Shown here: one piece after another, positions 8,346-16,316 of the stretch
How the letters are laid out: each line of letters begins with the position of its first letter
Position numbering within the stretch: the first letter of the stretch is position 1
Assembly (NCBI RefSeq): GCF_901447495.1
Contig: NZ_CABDWS010000005.1
Coordinates: 1 to 64,000 of the forward strand
Length of the DNA: 64,000 nucleotides
Origin: Haloimpatiens lingqiaonensis
Lineage (GTDB): Bacteria > Bacillota > Clostridia > Clostridiales > Clostridiaceae
Reading direction: 5' to 3'
Notes under the pieces: generated by a model
What the model saw: the letters and a program-made list of their open reading frames with translations, nothing else
Told to the model about the DNA's origin: nothing
Databases searched by the model: none
Position numbers and translations under genes: made by a program

Positions 8346-9416
8346 ATGGGAAAGAATTATCCTTGTATAGAAATAAATTTAAACAAAATAACCCATAATG
8401 CCAAAAAAATAGTAAACATATGCAGTGAAATAGGTATACATGTAGTTGGGGTAACTAAAGTGTTTTGTGCAGAAAGGCCTATTGTAGAAAGTGAAATTAA
8501 AGGTGGCGTGGAACTGGTAGGAGACTCAAGGTTAGAAAATTTAATTAAGATGAAAGATTTAAAATGTAGAAAGATGCTTTTGAGAATACCTATGGAGAGA
8601 AATAGTGCTAAGGTGGTTAAATACTCTGATATAAGTTTGAATTCTGAGTTTCGTACCATAAAGGCGTTATCTAGGGCGGCTAAAAAAATAAATAAAATAC
8701 ATGCGGTAATTTTAATGGTGGATGTGGGGGATTTAAGAGAAGGTGTTTTGGAAAAAGATGTGTTAAACACTGTTAAGGAAATAATAACTCTTCCAAATAT
8801 AAAATTATGTGGAATTGGGACTAATTTAACTTGTTATGGTGGTGTGATTCCTGATGAAAATAATTTAGGAAGGCTTGTAAAAATAAAAGATATGCTAAAA
8901 GAACAGTTGAATTTAAATTTGCCTATTATATCAGGAGGAAATTCTAGTAGTATTTATTTGGCGCTAAATAAGAAAATGCCAGAAGGAATAAATCAACTTA
9001 GAATAGGTGAAGCTATTGTTCTTGGAAGAGAAACAGCTTTTGGAGAGCACATAGAAGGATGTTATAGTGATTGCTTTATATTAAAAGGAGAAATAGTGGA
9101 AATAAAAGAAAAACCATCTATACCTGTAGGTAATATAGGAATGGATGCTTTTGGACACGTTCCTCATTTTGATGATAAAGGAATAAGAAAAAGAGCTATT
9201 GTAGCTATGGGAAGACAGGATATAAGTGTGGAGGGTACCTTCCCTATAGATAAAGATATTACAGTATTAGGTGGTAGTAGTGATCACTTGATTTTAGATG
9301 TAACGGATAGTAAGAACAGTTATAATGTTGGAGATGTATTAGAATTTAATGTAGATTATGGTTGTTTACTTCAAGCTATGACTTCTCCTTATATTAAAAA
9401 ATATTATATAGAATAA
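8346..9416 (+). CDS. orr: Ornithine racemase (PLP-dependent, alanine racemase fold)
   Basis: Converts L-ornithine to D-ornithine, the substrate of OraSE. The 356-residue protein has an N-terminal alanine racemase-type TIM barrel. The PLP lysine is probably Lys38 in VVGVTKVF, and the C-terminal beta domain contains VGNIGMDAFGHVP. Last gene of the operon, 14 bases after the mutL-like gene, with an AGAGGGGAG site before ATG. A terminator follows at 9497-9524. The assignment over generic alanine racemase rests on the operon. Confidence 0.88.
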   Translation: MGKNYPCIEINLNKITHNAKKIVNICSEIGIHVVGVTKVFCAERPIVESEIKGGVELVGDSRLENLIKMKDLKCRKMLLRIPMERNSAKVVKYSDISLNSEFRTIKALSRAAKKINKIHAVILMVDVGDLREGVLEKDVLNTVKEIITLPNIKLCGIGTNLTCYGGVIPDENNLGRLVKIKDMLKEQLNLNLPIISGGNSSSIYLALNKKMPEGINQLRIGEAIVLGRETAFGEHIEGCYSDCFILKGEIVEIKEKPSIPVGNIGMDAFGHVPHFDDKGIRKRAIVAMGRQDISVEGTFPIDKDITVLGGSSDHLILDVTDSKNSYNVGDVLEFNVDYGCLLQAMTSPYIKKYYIE

Positions 9417-9420
9417 TAAA

Positions 9421-9580
9421 AAAGGATTTAAGAGTGAAAAAGTAAGAACTAATAGATAAAAGGTAAGAACTAATAGATAAAAAGTAAGAGTTTCTTAAAA
9501 AAAATTCAGCAAGGCTGAATTTTTACCACAACTCTTACTTTTTACTTATCGATTACCTATCTGCAAATTTAAAATATTAG
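9421..9580. repeat. Partial copy of the MITE-like intergenic repeat, with 21-bp tandem repeat
   Basis: GTAAGAACTAATAGATAAAA occurs twice in tandem (9442-9461 and 9463-9482). The far end, TACCTATCTGCAAATTTAAAA, reads in reverse complement like the left inner part of the element at 10634 (AAATTTGCAGATAAGTAAT). GTAAGAGTT and AACTCTTAC form an outer inverted repeat around the terminator. I read it as a rearranged copy, in opposite orientation, of the same repeat family. Confidence 0.5.
9497..9524 (+). terminator. Terminator of the ornithine operon
   Basis: AAAATTCAGC, loop AAG, GCTGAATTTTT: a 10-bp stem with a T-run. It is nested in a larger inverted repeat (GTAAGAGTT at 9484 with AACTCTTAC at 9530). 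About 80 bases after orr. Confidence 0.7.
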
Positions 9581-9686
9581 TATATAGTTGCATGTGACGA
9601 ATATGTGATATTAATATTTATATGTTCAAATCAAGATTAATATCATATAATTAAATGTGTATTTTATTTTAAAAGGATGGTGTGCA

Positions 9687-10604
9687 GTGGGAAATTTAGG
9701 CGTTATAAATCAAGTACTAATTTTATTTTTAATTATTGCAGTAGGGTATATTGCTAGGAAAATAGGCATATTAAACAAAGAGATGAATAAGGGACTTTCA
9801 GATTTGTTACTTAAAATAACACTCCCTTTCATGATAGTTGCCTCTTTTAATTACAAGTTTTCTCCGGAGATGATGAAAAATATAAAAAGCATTTTTATAT
9901 ATTCATTAATTATACATATCCTATTGATTCCTTTGAGTAAACTTTTTTATATTAAATTTCCAAAGGATCAGGATAAAAAAGATATATTGAGATTTGTAAC
10001 AGTATTTTCAAATTGTGGTTTTATGGGATATCCAGTACTTCAAAGCATATATGGAAATGTTGGGGTTTTATATGCATCGGTATTTAATATACCTTTTACT
10101 GTATTTAGCTGGACTTTCGGAGTTATGCTTTTCACAAGAGATAAGGAGTCTAGAAGTTTAAAAAAAGTAATTACAAATCCTGGAATAATAGCGGTTTTTA
10201 TAGGTATAGCAATATTTTTATTTTCTATACAGTTACCTTATGCATTAATGAATACCTTAAATTTAGTAGGTTCTATTACAACACCAGTATCTATGCTAGT
10301 TATTGGCAGTATGTTAGCAGAGGTGAAATTTTCTGAGATATTTAAAGAAATATCTATATACTATGCATCTATAATAAGACTTTTAGTTATACCAATAGTT
10401 ATTTATTATTTTATGAGTTTTTGTGGAATTGATAAATTTTTAATAAATATAGCTGTAATAGTTGAAGCTATGCCTGCAGCAGCTATATGTTCTATATTTG
10501 CTGAAAGCTATGGAAAAAATCCTAAATATGCATCACAGAGTGTATTTATTACAACGTTAATTTCTACAGTTACAATACCACTTATAGTTATGCTTATTAA
10601 ATAA
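9687..10604 (+). CDS. AEC-family permease (auxin efflux carrier type)
   Basis: A 305-residue, very hydrophobic protein with about ten predicted membrane segments in two halves, typical of the AEC/BART transporter family. Members export or exchange organic acids (malate, malonate) or auxin in plants. The GTG start at 9687 is chosen because AAAGGATGG precedes it at the right distance; the in-frame ATG at 9657 has no such site. It lies after the ornithine operon but behind a terminator, so it is probably separately transcribed. Transport of an organic or amino acid linked to fermentation is possible, but the substrate is unknown. Confidence 0.75.
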   Translation: MGNLGVINQVLILFLIIAVGYIARKIGILNKEMNKGLSDLLLKITLPFMIVASFNYKFSPEMMKNIKSIFIYSLIIHILLIPLSKLFYIKFPKDQDKKDILRFVTVFSNCGFMGYPVLQSIYGNVGVLYASVFNIPFTVFSWTFGVMLFTRDKESRSLKKVITNPGIIAVFIGIAIFLFSIQLPYALMNTLNLVGSITTPVSMLVIGSMLAEVKFSEIFKEISIYYASIIRLLVIPIVIYYFMSFCGIDKFLINIAVIVEAMPAAAICSIFAESYGKNPKYASQSVFITTLISTVTIPLIVMLIK

Positions 10605-10633
10605 TCTATATTTTTTTCAACAATTATGTTAAT

Positions 10634-10893
10634 AATTCAACTTTCGCAGTTATAAAATTTGCAGATAAGTAATGGATATTAGCTAAGAAGTAAGAGTTAA
10701 GGATAAAACTCTAGGTGTTTTTTATAATTAATAGTTCTTACTTTTTCACTATTACCTATTACTTTTTACCTTGTATAGTGTAGGACTTAAAATTTATATG
10801 CAAAAGTTGAGTTAGTAACTAGTACCTAGCACCTAGTACCTACTACTTACCTTGTATAGTGTAGGACTTAAAATTTATATGCGAAAGTTGAGT
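10634..10893. repeat. MITE-like repeat, copy A, with a duplicated right end
   Basis: The left end AATTCAACTTTCGCAG (10634-10649) is the inverse of the right end ATGCGAAAGTTGAGT (10879-10893). The right end is present twice as a 47-bp direct repeat (10766-10812 and 10847-10893, differing by a single A/G), and a degenerate third end lies at 10925-10940. The interior has pyrimidine-rich runs of TACCTA/TACTT type. There is no coding capacity. The same ends occur at 13631-13751. This fills most of the 10605-11166 gap. Confidence 0.7.
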
Positions 10894-10945
10894 AATTAAT
10901 TTATAAGTAAGAGATATTGAAAGCTATATGCGAAAGTTAATAATT

Positions 10946-10992
10946 AATTCTAAGCTTTATGATAATTTTAAGACGAGGCTTAGAATTTTTTT
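10946..10992 (+). terminator. Terminator, probably of the AEC permease transcript
   Basis: AATTCTAAGC (10946-10955) pairs with GCTTAGAATT (10978-10987), followed by a T-run. It sits beyond the repeat block, which suggests the repeats were inserted between the permease and its terminator. Confidence 0.6.
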
Positions 10993-11040
10993 ATAGAAAT
11001 ATTCTATTAGAAAATAAATGTTTAAAGAAATCTTCTATAT

Positions 11041-11070
11041 TTGAGAAGTGAATGCAAGATATGTTAAAAT
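11041..11070 (+). promoter_or_regulatory. Probable sigma-A promoter of the flavin reductase-like gene
   Basis: TTGAGA and TAAAAT separated by 18 bases, roughly 100 bp upstream of the start codon at 11167 and downstream of the terminator. Fair match only. Confidence 0.4.
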
Positions 11071-11166
11071 ATAATATAGAAAATATAAATAATAAACCCT
11101 CACTTAAGATTGAACAAGTGGAGTATAGGTAAGTGTATAATAAAAAATTATAAAGGGAGCGATATT

Positions 11167-11697
11167 ATGGAGAGTAATTATACTTTAAATTTGGAGGAAG
11201 CCTTAAAAAAATTACAACATAAGGGTGCATTTTTAACAGTTAGGGATAGGGACGAAAATACAAATACTATGACTATAGGATGGGGAAACATAGGCTATGA
11301 ATGGGGAAGACCTGTGTTTATAGTACTTGTGAGAGAGTCAAGACATACTCATAAATTGTTAGAGAATGCTGAAGATTTTACTGTATCTATACCTATGGAT
11401 GACAGCATGAAAAAGTCTATGGGATTCTGTGGAAGTAAATCAGGAAGAGATTATGATAAATTTAAAGAATGCAATTTAATTATGAAAGAGAGTAATAAGG
11501 TTAAATCTCCTTCTATAGAAAATTGTGGAATGATATATGAATGTAAAATAATTTATAAACATAAAATGGACATTAATTTATTAGATGAAGATATAAAAAG
11601 CAAATGGTATAAGGAAGAAGATAGTAAATGGTATACACCAGGAGATGTTCATACTATTTATTATGGAGAAATATTAGATTGCTATAATAATAAATAA
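11167..11697 (+). CDS. Flavin reductase-like (FMN-binding split barrel) protein
   Basis: A 176-residue protein. NTMTIGWGNIGYEWGRPVFIVLVR at residues 34-57 is the FMN-binding split-barrel signature of the flavoredoxin/flavin reductase family, followed by TVSIP and a Cys-containing GFCGSKSGRD segment. Flavoredoxins transfer electrons from NAD(P)H or ferredoxin. The physiological partner cannot be told. Start at ATG 11167 behind AAAGGGAGCG, which excludes 19 upstream in-frame residues. Monocistronic; no neighbour explains it. Confidence 0.75.
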   Translation: MESNYTLNLEEALKKLQHKGAFLTVRDRDENTNTMTIGWGNIGYEWGRPVFIVLVRESRHTHKLLENAEDFTVSIPMDDSMKKSMGFCGSKSGRDYDKFKECNLIMKESNKVKSPSIENCGMIYECKIIYKHKMDINLLDEDIKSKWYKEEDSKWYTPGDVHTIYYGEILDCYNNK

Positions 11698-11767
11698 AAA
11701 GTTCATGTTCTAAAAGCATATTTACACTTATAGAATAATATGGGAGTAATGCTAAGGAGAGGTATGG

Positions 11768-12592
11768 TTGAGCGATAAAATAGCAATACCTTTTTATTTA
11801 AACCAAAATGCCATAAATGATATATATACTATAATTATAAAAAAATATGTGAACATAAAAAGTATAACTAGAAAAAAGCAGTGTATAGTAAAATTAACTA
11901 CGCCTTTAAGTAATGTTATGGAAGGTAAGTATGTAGAAGGGGATTTATCTATACAGGTACTAAATGAATATTCAAGAGAAAGAATAGATGAAAGAGTCTC
12001 TATACTAATAGAAACCTTTATTAGTGTTTTAGATGCATTAGAAGATAATGGAATGCTTAAGCATGTGAATAATGCAAAGGATTTAGAAAGTGTAGAAAAT
12101 AATGATTATATATTGATTAATTCTAAAATTAATAAAACATCTGCAGTTCATAATATAGAAGAAATGATAAATATTATGGAGGCAGAAAAAATAATAAGGG
12201 GACAGGATGATTCGCAAAAGGATAAATTTTTAAAAGCCATTAAGGATCAGATGAATTATATTAAAGAGAATAAAAGTATTAAATATTTATCAGAAGATTT
12301 TCTTGGAACTAATGTAAAATTTATATTACCATTGAAAACAGAGTATATACGAGGTAATATTGAGCATTTAATGAACAGTGAATTGTTTGTATTTGCAAAG
12401 GTAATAAATTTTTGCAGTAGTAAAGCAGAAAAAGAAAGAGCTTTGAGAATTGGTGGAAGTTTTGATTGTTTAGAGGATATGTTAAATGATGCAGACTATA
12501 AAGGATTTATGAAAAATACTAAAAAAGATCAGCTAAGGGATATAGAAGAATATAATTTTATAGAAACAATACCAATAGCTATATATATATAA
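11768..12592 (+). CDS. Conserved protein of unknown function, 274 aa
   Basis: I do not recognise it with certainty. TTG start behind AAGGAGAGGT. Soluble and acidic, mixed alpha/beta. The opening IPFYLNQNAINDIY, the segment SNVMEGKYVEGDL and the late ELFVFAKVINFCS remind me of the DUF6414-type layout, but this is from memory and unsure. No membrane segment, no Cys cluster, no nuclease motif. Located in the repeat-rich accessory patch between the ornithine operon and rarA. The 304 bases after it hold only a weak inverted repeat (TTAGGT/ACCTAA, 12651-12698) and the promoter of the next gene. Confidence 0.6.
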   Translation: MSDKIAIPFYLNQNAINDIYTIIIKKYVNIKSITRKKQCIVKLTTPLSNVMEGKYVEGDLSIQVLNEYSRERIDERVSILIETFISVLDALEDNGMLKHVNNAKDLESVENNDYILINSKINKTSAVHNIEEMINIMEAEKIIRGQDDSQKDKFLKAIKDQMNYIKENKSIKYLSEDFLGTNVKFILPLKTEYIRGNIEHLMNSELFVFAKVINFCSSKAEKERALRIGGSFDCLEDMLNDADYKGFMKNTKKDQLRDIEEYNFIETIPIAIYI

Positions 12593-12766
12593 TTCAATTT
12601 TTGTATATAAATTTTAATGAGCAATTATCAATGAAGGTTGAAATTCTTAGGTAATTTCTTTAATTCATATTTTCCGTTTTCAAAAACTCACCTAAAGAAG
12701 TTTTATCCTTTATTTTGAATTTTCAATTTTACATTTTAAATTACCACTTGCGTATATACACAAGTA

Positions 12767-12795
12767 TTGAATAAACTATTAATATATGGTATAAT
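12767..12795 (+). promoter_or_regulatory. Sigma-A promoter of the zinc-ribbon gene
   Basis: TTGAAT and TATAAT with a 17-base spacer, about 100 bp before the start codon. This leaves a long untranslated leader. Confidence 0.65.
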
Positions 12796-12833
12796 AAGTA
12801 AAAAATAGTGATTTAACTTTTTTAAGAAAATTT

Positions 12834-12890
12834 ACTCCTAGATTTGGAGAGAAACATGTTCTTAAATCGTTAAATCCAGGTTTAGGAGGT
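12834..12890 (+). promoter_or_regulatory. Leader with two competing stems around the Shine-Dalgarno site
   Basis: CCTAGATTT (12837-12845) can pair with AAATCCAGG (12872-12880, one mismatch). Alternatively CTCCTA (12835-12840) can pair with TAGGAG (12883-12888), which contains the Shine-Dalgarno sequence. The two stems share the same left strand and exclude each other. This is the layout of a translational switch, for example a temperature-dependent one. Inferred from pairing only. Confidence 0.35.
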
Positions 12891-12896
12891 TTTTTT

Positions 12897-13055
12897 ATGG
12901 CAGATAAAACTTTAGTTTGCAAAGATTGTGGTAAGGAATTTGTCTTTACAGAGGGTGAGCAAGAATTTTACAAAGAAAAAGGCTTTGAAAATGAACCAAA
13001 AAGATGCCCAGAGTGTAGAAGACAAAGAAAACAACAAAACAGAGCAAGAGATTAA
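12897..13055 (+). CDS. Zinc-ribbon miniprotein, 52 aa
   Basis: Short gene with a strong TAGGAGG site. MADKTLVCKDCGKEF and CPECRRQRK give two CxxC knuckles (Cys8, Cys11, Cys37, Cys40) and a basic tail. This is the small zinc-ribbon family common in Firmicutes and chloroplast-related genomes, of unknown function, possibly RNA or ribosome associated. Monocistronic with a long leader. Confidence 0.8.
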   Translation: MADKTLVCKDCGKEFVFTEGEQEFYKEKGFENEPKRCPECRRQRKQQNRARD

Positions 13056-13209
13056 TTTGAATTATATAAACTTTAATTAATGTTTATTTAAATATAATTT
13101 TATAGATATAAAATAGGCAGTTCAATGGAATTGGTTATTTTATATCTTTTTTTTATTTTGTTAAAAAAATATGATTGATGGTATAATATACTATGTAGGA
13201 GGCGATGTT

Positions 13210-13632
13210 TTGAAAAGTTGTGTTGTATGTGGCAAGGCTGGAGAAAGACATCACATTGTATTTAAAAATTCAGGAGGATTTGATTTTCCTTTAAATTTTA
13301 TATATTTATGTTCGGAGCATCATAGAGGGAAAAATGGGCCTCATAAAAATAGAATTGTAGATTTGAACTATAAAATCAGTATGCAAAATGAATTGTTTAA
13401 TAGGTTAAGTGAAGAATATTATGCTATAAATGATATTGTAAAGATTTTAGAAATAAATCCAAGGCAAGCTAAAGTACTGGTAAATGATTTGGCAAAGTAT
13501 AATAAGGGGTATAAAACTGAAGATGTGATAAAAAAGCTCATGGGTGGCAAATTTTATTACGGATTTATGATAGATGAGAACTATAAGGAATGGTGGAACA
13601 TACCAGAAGAAGAGATATTTTTAAATAAATAA
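13210..13632 (+). CDS. HNH-type zinc nuclease-like protein, 140 aa
   Basis: CVVCGKAGERHHIVF at the N-terminus, followed by CSEHHRG, gives the Cys-x2-Cys / HH / Cys-x2-H pattern of HNH endonucleases with a ββα-metal fold. The C-terminal half is helical with WWNIPEEE at the end. TTG start at 13210, seven bases after AGGAGG; an earlier in-frame ATG (13171) has no site. No toxin, methylase or phage gene is adjacent, so a role in defence, repair or mobility cannot be assigned. Confidence 0.7.
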   Translation: MKSCVVCGKAGERHHIVFKNSGGFDFPLNFIYLCSEHHRGKNGPHKNRIVDLNYKISMQNELFNRLSEEYYAINDIVKILEINPRQAKVLVNDLAKYNKGYKTEDVIKKLMGGKFYYGFMIDENYKEWWNIPEEEIFLNK

Positions 13633-13751
13633 TTCAACTTTCGCAGTTATAAAATAAAAATATAAAACTTACAGTCAAGTAATACTTAGTTAGGTACTAG
13701 CACCTTATTTATTATAGTGTAGAGCTTAAAATCTATATGCAAAAGTTGAGT
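13631..13751. repeat. MITE-like repeat, copy B (121 bp)
   Basis: Starts AATTCAACTTTCGCAG and ends ATGCAAAAGTTGAGT: imperfect terminal inverted repeats matching those of copy A at 10634. The subterminal TATAGTGTAGAGCTTAAAAT resembles TATAGTGTAGGACTTAAAAT of copy A. TAAATAA flanks both sides and could be a target duplication, although the region is AT-rich. The left end overlaps the stop codon of the HNH gene. Confidence 0.7.
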
Positions 13752-13774
13752 AAATAACATAAAGGAGCATTATA

Positions 13775-14356
13775 ATGAAAGTAATTTGTATTGGAGATAG
13801 TTTAACTTATGGATTTGGAGTAATGAAAAGACATACGTGGATGGAAATATTAAAAGAGAAACTAAAAATAGATTTTGTAAATAGGGGAATAAATGGAGAT
13901 ACTACTGCGGGAATGTTAGCCAGATCCTATGAAGATATTATTTTAAATTATCCAGATAAAGTTATAATAATGGGTGGTACTAATGATTTTATTTCAGGTT
14001 ATAATTTAAAAAATGTTCAGGAAAATATAAACCTTTTAGCTAAGGAAGCTAAGGAACACGGTATAGAACCTATAATAGGTATACAAATACCTACAGAACC
14101 TAATATGGCAAGAGCTAAATGGACTAAAGAAGTGGATTATGAAAATGTGAATAGTAAGATAATGAATTATAGAGAGAAAATAATAGAAGATTGTAAATTA
14201 AATGGATATAAATATATAGATTTTTATAAGGCGTTTGTAGAAAAAATAATAGAGAATAAAGACTATAGATATTATACAGATGGAATACATCCTAATTATG
14301 AAGGACACAAAATAATGGCTGTAAGTGCTGAAAAGTTATTTACTATTAACTACTGA
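13775..14356 (+). CDS. SGNH/GDSL-type hydrolase
   Basis: A 193-residue esterase of the SGNH fold. Block I is IGDSLTYGFG with Ser9 as nucleophile, the oxyanion residues lie in NRGINGDTTAG and GGTNDF, and the Asp/His pair is in DGIHPNYEGHK (about residue 169). No signal peptide, so an intracellular lipase or acyl-esterase similar to TesA/YxiM-like enzymes. AAAGGAG before ATG. Starts 23 bases after repeat copy B. Substrate unknown. Confidence 0.85.
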   Translation: MKVICIGDSLTYGFGVMKRHTWMEILKEKLKIDFVNRGINGDTTAGMLARSYEDIILNYPDKVIIMGGTNDFISGYNLKNVQENINLLAKEAKEHGIEPIIGIQIPTEPNMARAKWTKEVDYENVNSKIMNYREKIIEDCKLNGYKYIDFYKAFVEKIIENKDYRYYTDGIHPNYEGHKIMAVSAEKLFTINY

Positions 14357-14401
14357 TCCTTAGTCTTTAATACTAAAAATATTCTTATATAAACTTAATT
14401 T

Positions 14402-14455
14402 AAGCAAGAAGTCCCACTTAAGTATTAGTAAGTGGATAGATTTCGTGAAGTGCTT
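14402..14455. repeat. Hairpin resembling an IS605-type end remnant
   Basis: AAGCA...TGCTT encloses CCACTT AAGTATTAG TAAGTGG. It lies alone in the GDSL-rarA gap. The CCACTT/AAGTGG hairpin also occurs in the folded element at 55665-55742. It may be a relic of an IS200/IS605-related element or a local regulatory hairpin. Confidence 0.35.
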
Positions 14456-14515
14456 GAAAAAATCATAATTATCTAAAATAGTATGAAAATATATGAGGAC
14501 TTTGGAGGGATTTTT

Positions 14516-15787
14516 TTGAAACCTTTAGCAGATAGTATACGACCAAATTCTATAGAAGAGGTGGTAGGACAAGAACATCTTTTGGGCAAAGGCAAAATTT
14601 TAAATAAGATGCTTTCCACAGGAAAGATTACTAATAGCATATTTTATGGACCACCGGGAGTGGGGAAAACCACTGTAGCAAATTTGATGGCAAAAGCATC
14701 TAATAAAAGCTTTTATAAATTAAATGCTACCAATGCTTCTTTAAAGGATATTAAGGATATTGTAGATGAACTTGATAGTTTAATGAATTTAAATGGAGTT
14801 ATATTGTACTTAGATGAAATACAAAATTTCAATAAAAAACAGCAGCAATCTTTATTAGAATTTATGGAAAATGGCAAAATAACATTAATAGCCAGCACTA
14901 CGGAGAATCCATTTCATTATGTGTATAAGGCTATTTTAAGTAGGTCTGCAGTTTTTGAATTCAAGCCTATAGGACATGAACACATAGAAATTGCATTAGA
15001 AAGGGCCTTAGAATTAGCTAAAAAGGATTTTAAAAATATAAACATAAAAGCTGATAAAAAAATATTATCTTACATAGCCACCTTAAGTGATGGAGACTTG
15101 CGAAGGGCTATAAATATTTTGGAATTATGTATAAATACAACGGATATAAATGACCAAGGCATACTAAATATAGATGAGGAAGTGGTTAAAAATTGTTGTG
15201 CAGCTAAAATATTAAATTATGACGGAAATGGTGAAAGTCATTACGATATTTTAAGTGCATTTCAAAAATCCATAAGGGGAAGCCATGTGGATGCTTCACT
15301 GCATTATTTGGCTAGATTAATAAAAGTAGGAGACTTAATATCTATATGCAGAAGGTTATTGGTTATAGCAGCAGAAGACATTGGACTTGCATATCCTAAT
15401 GCTATAACTATAGTAAAATCCTGTACTGATGCTGCTATGCAATTGGGTTTTCCAGAGGCTAAAATACCTCTTGCTGAAGCAGTAATACTTTTGGCTACGG
15501 CACCAAAATCTAATTCGGCGTTGGTAGCTATAGATAGGGCATTGGAGGATTTGGAGAAAAGTTATATTAGTGAAATACCATCTAATATAAGAGATGGACA
15601 CTATAAAGGGGCTGAAAGTTTAGGTAGAATGCAAAATTATAAATATCCTCATGATTATCCAAATAGCTATATACAGCAGCAATACATGCCTAGTAGTATT
15701 GAAGGTAATACATACTATGAACCAGGTAACAATAAATTAGAAAGAAATGCAAAAGAATATTGGGATAAAATAAAAGGTAAGATTTAA
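14516..15787 (+). CDS. rarA: Replication-associated recombination protein A (AAA+ ATPase)
   Basis: RarA/MgsA (WRNIP1 homologue) acts at stalled replication forks. Walker A GPPGVGKTTVAN (about residue 43), Walker B ILYLDEIQNF, sensor 1 IASTTENP, and the long C-terminal tetramerisation part ending in DYPNSYIQQQYMP. The usual family start (xKPLADxxRP) is matched by the TTG at 14516, six bases after GGAGGG; an upstream in-frame ATG would add 11 unusual residues. 423 residues, normal for the family. The terminator stem overlaps its last codons. Confidence 0.93.
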   Translation: MKPLADSIRPNSIEEVVGQEHLLGKGKILNKMLSTGKITNSIFYGPPGVGKTTVANLMAKASNKSFYKLNATNASLKDIKDIVDELDSLMNLNGVILYLDEIQNFNKKQQQSLLEFMENGKITLIASTTENPFHYVYKAILSRSAVFEFKPIGHEHIEIALERALELAKKDFKNINIKADKKILSYIATLSDGDLRRAINILELCINTTDINDQGILNIDEEVVKNCCAAKILNYDGNGESHYDILSAFQKSIRGSHVDASLHYLARLIKVGDLISICRRLLVIAAEDIGLAYPNAITIVKSCTDAAMQLGFPEAKIPLAEAVILLATAPKSNSALVAIDRALEDLEKSYISEIPSNIRDGHYKGAESLGRMQNYKYPHDYPNSYIQQQYMPSSIEGNTYYEPGNNKLERNAKEYWDKIKGKI

Positions 15788-15804
15788 TCTTACCTTTTAT
15801 ATTT
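15774..15804 (+). terminator. Terminator overlapping the rarA stop codon
   Basis: AAAGGTAAGAT TTA ATCTTACCTTT followed by TATATTTT. The stem spans the last codons of rarA. Confidence 0.7.
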
Positions 15805-15809
15805 TAATG

Positions 15810-15838
15810 TTGACAAGAATGGTCGGGTTTGATATTAT
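15810..15838 (+). promoter_or_regulatory. Sigma-A promoter of the iscR-nifS-iscU-mnmA operon
   Basis: TTGACA and TATTAT with a 17-base spacer, immediately after the rarA terminator. GAGTGAAAGACTC at 15854-15866 is a small palindrome in the leader and could be the Rrf2-type operator for autoregulation; this last point is a guess. Confidence 0.7.
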
Positions 15839-15884
15839 TTATTTAGAAAGTTGAGTGAAAGACTCGGCATTAAGAGGTGATTGA

Positions 15885-16304
15885 ATGAAATTATCTACTA
15901 AAGGTAGATATGGGGTGAAGGCTATGGTGGATTTAGCCATAAATTATGGAAAAAATCCTGTATCTATAAAGTCTATTTCAGAAAGACAGGATATATCTGA
16001 ATATTATTTAGAACAGTTATTTTCACCTTTAAGAAAGGCAAAGCTTATAAAAAGTATTAGAGGTGCACAGGGTGGATATGTTTTAAATAAAGAACCAAAA
16101 GATATAACCATATTTGATATAATGGAAGTTTTAGAGGGACCAGTAGAAATATCTGGTTGCCTTGAAGGAAATAAATGCAATAATATAGAGTGTTGTGCCA
16201 CTAGGCTTTTGTGGAAAAAGATAAAGGAAAGCATAGATGGTGTAACGAGATCAGTAACGCTACAAGACATTGTAGATGACTATAAAAGAATGAATGAAAA
16301 GTAG
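15885..16304 (+). CDS. iscR: Rrf2-family Fe-S regulator, IscR-like
   Basis: 139 residues: N-terminal winged helix (MKLSTKGRYGVKAM to about 65) and the cluster-binding loop with Cys92, Cys98 and Cys104, plus an extra Cys103. This is the same Cys spacing as IscR of proteobacteria, where a [2Fe-2S] cluster tunes repression of Fe-S biogenesis genes. CymR-type Rrf2 proteins lack these cysteines, so IscR is favoured. First gene of the operon, 12 bases before nifS, so it probably autoregulates it. Confidence 0.87.
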   Translation: MKLSTKGRYGVKAMVDLAINYGKNPVSIKSISERQDISEYYLEQLFSPLRKAKLIKSIRGAQGGYVLNKEPKDITIFDIMEVLEGPVEISGCLEGNKCNNIECCATRLLWKKIKESIDGVTRSVTLQDIVDDYKRMNEK

Positions 16305-16316
16305 GGAGTGATATAA

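Noticed and set aside
9441-9482. Tandem repeats as a CRISPR array
   Set aside because: The two 20-bp units are separated by a single base and have no spacers; they belong to the dispersed repeat.
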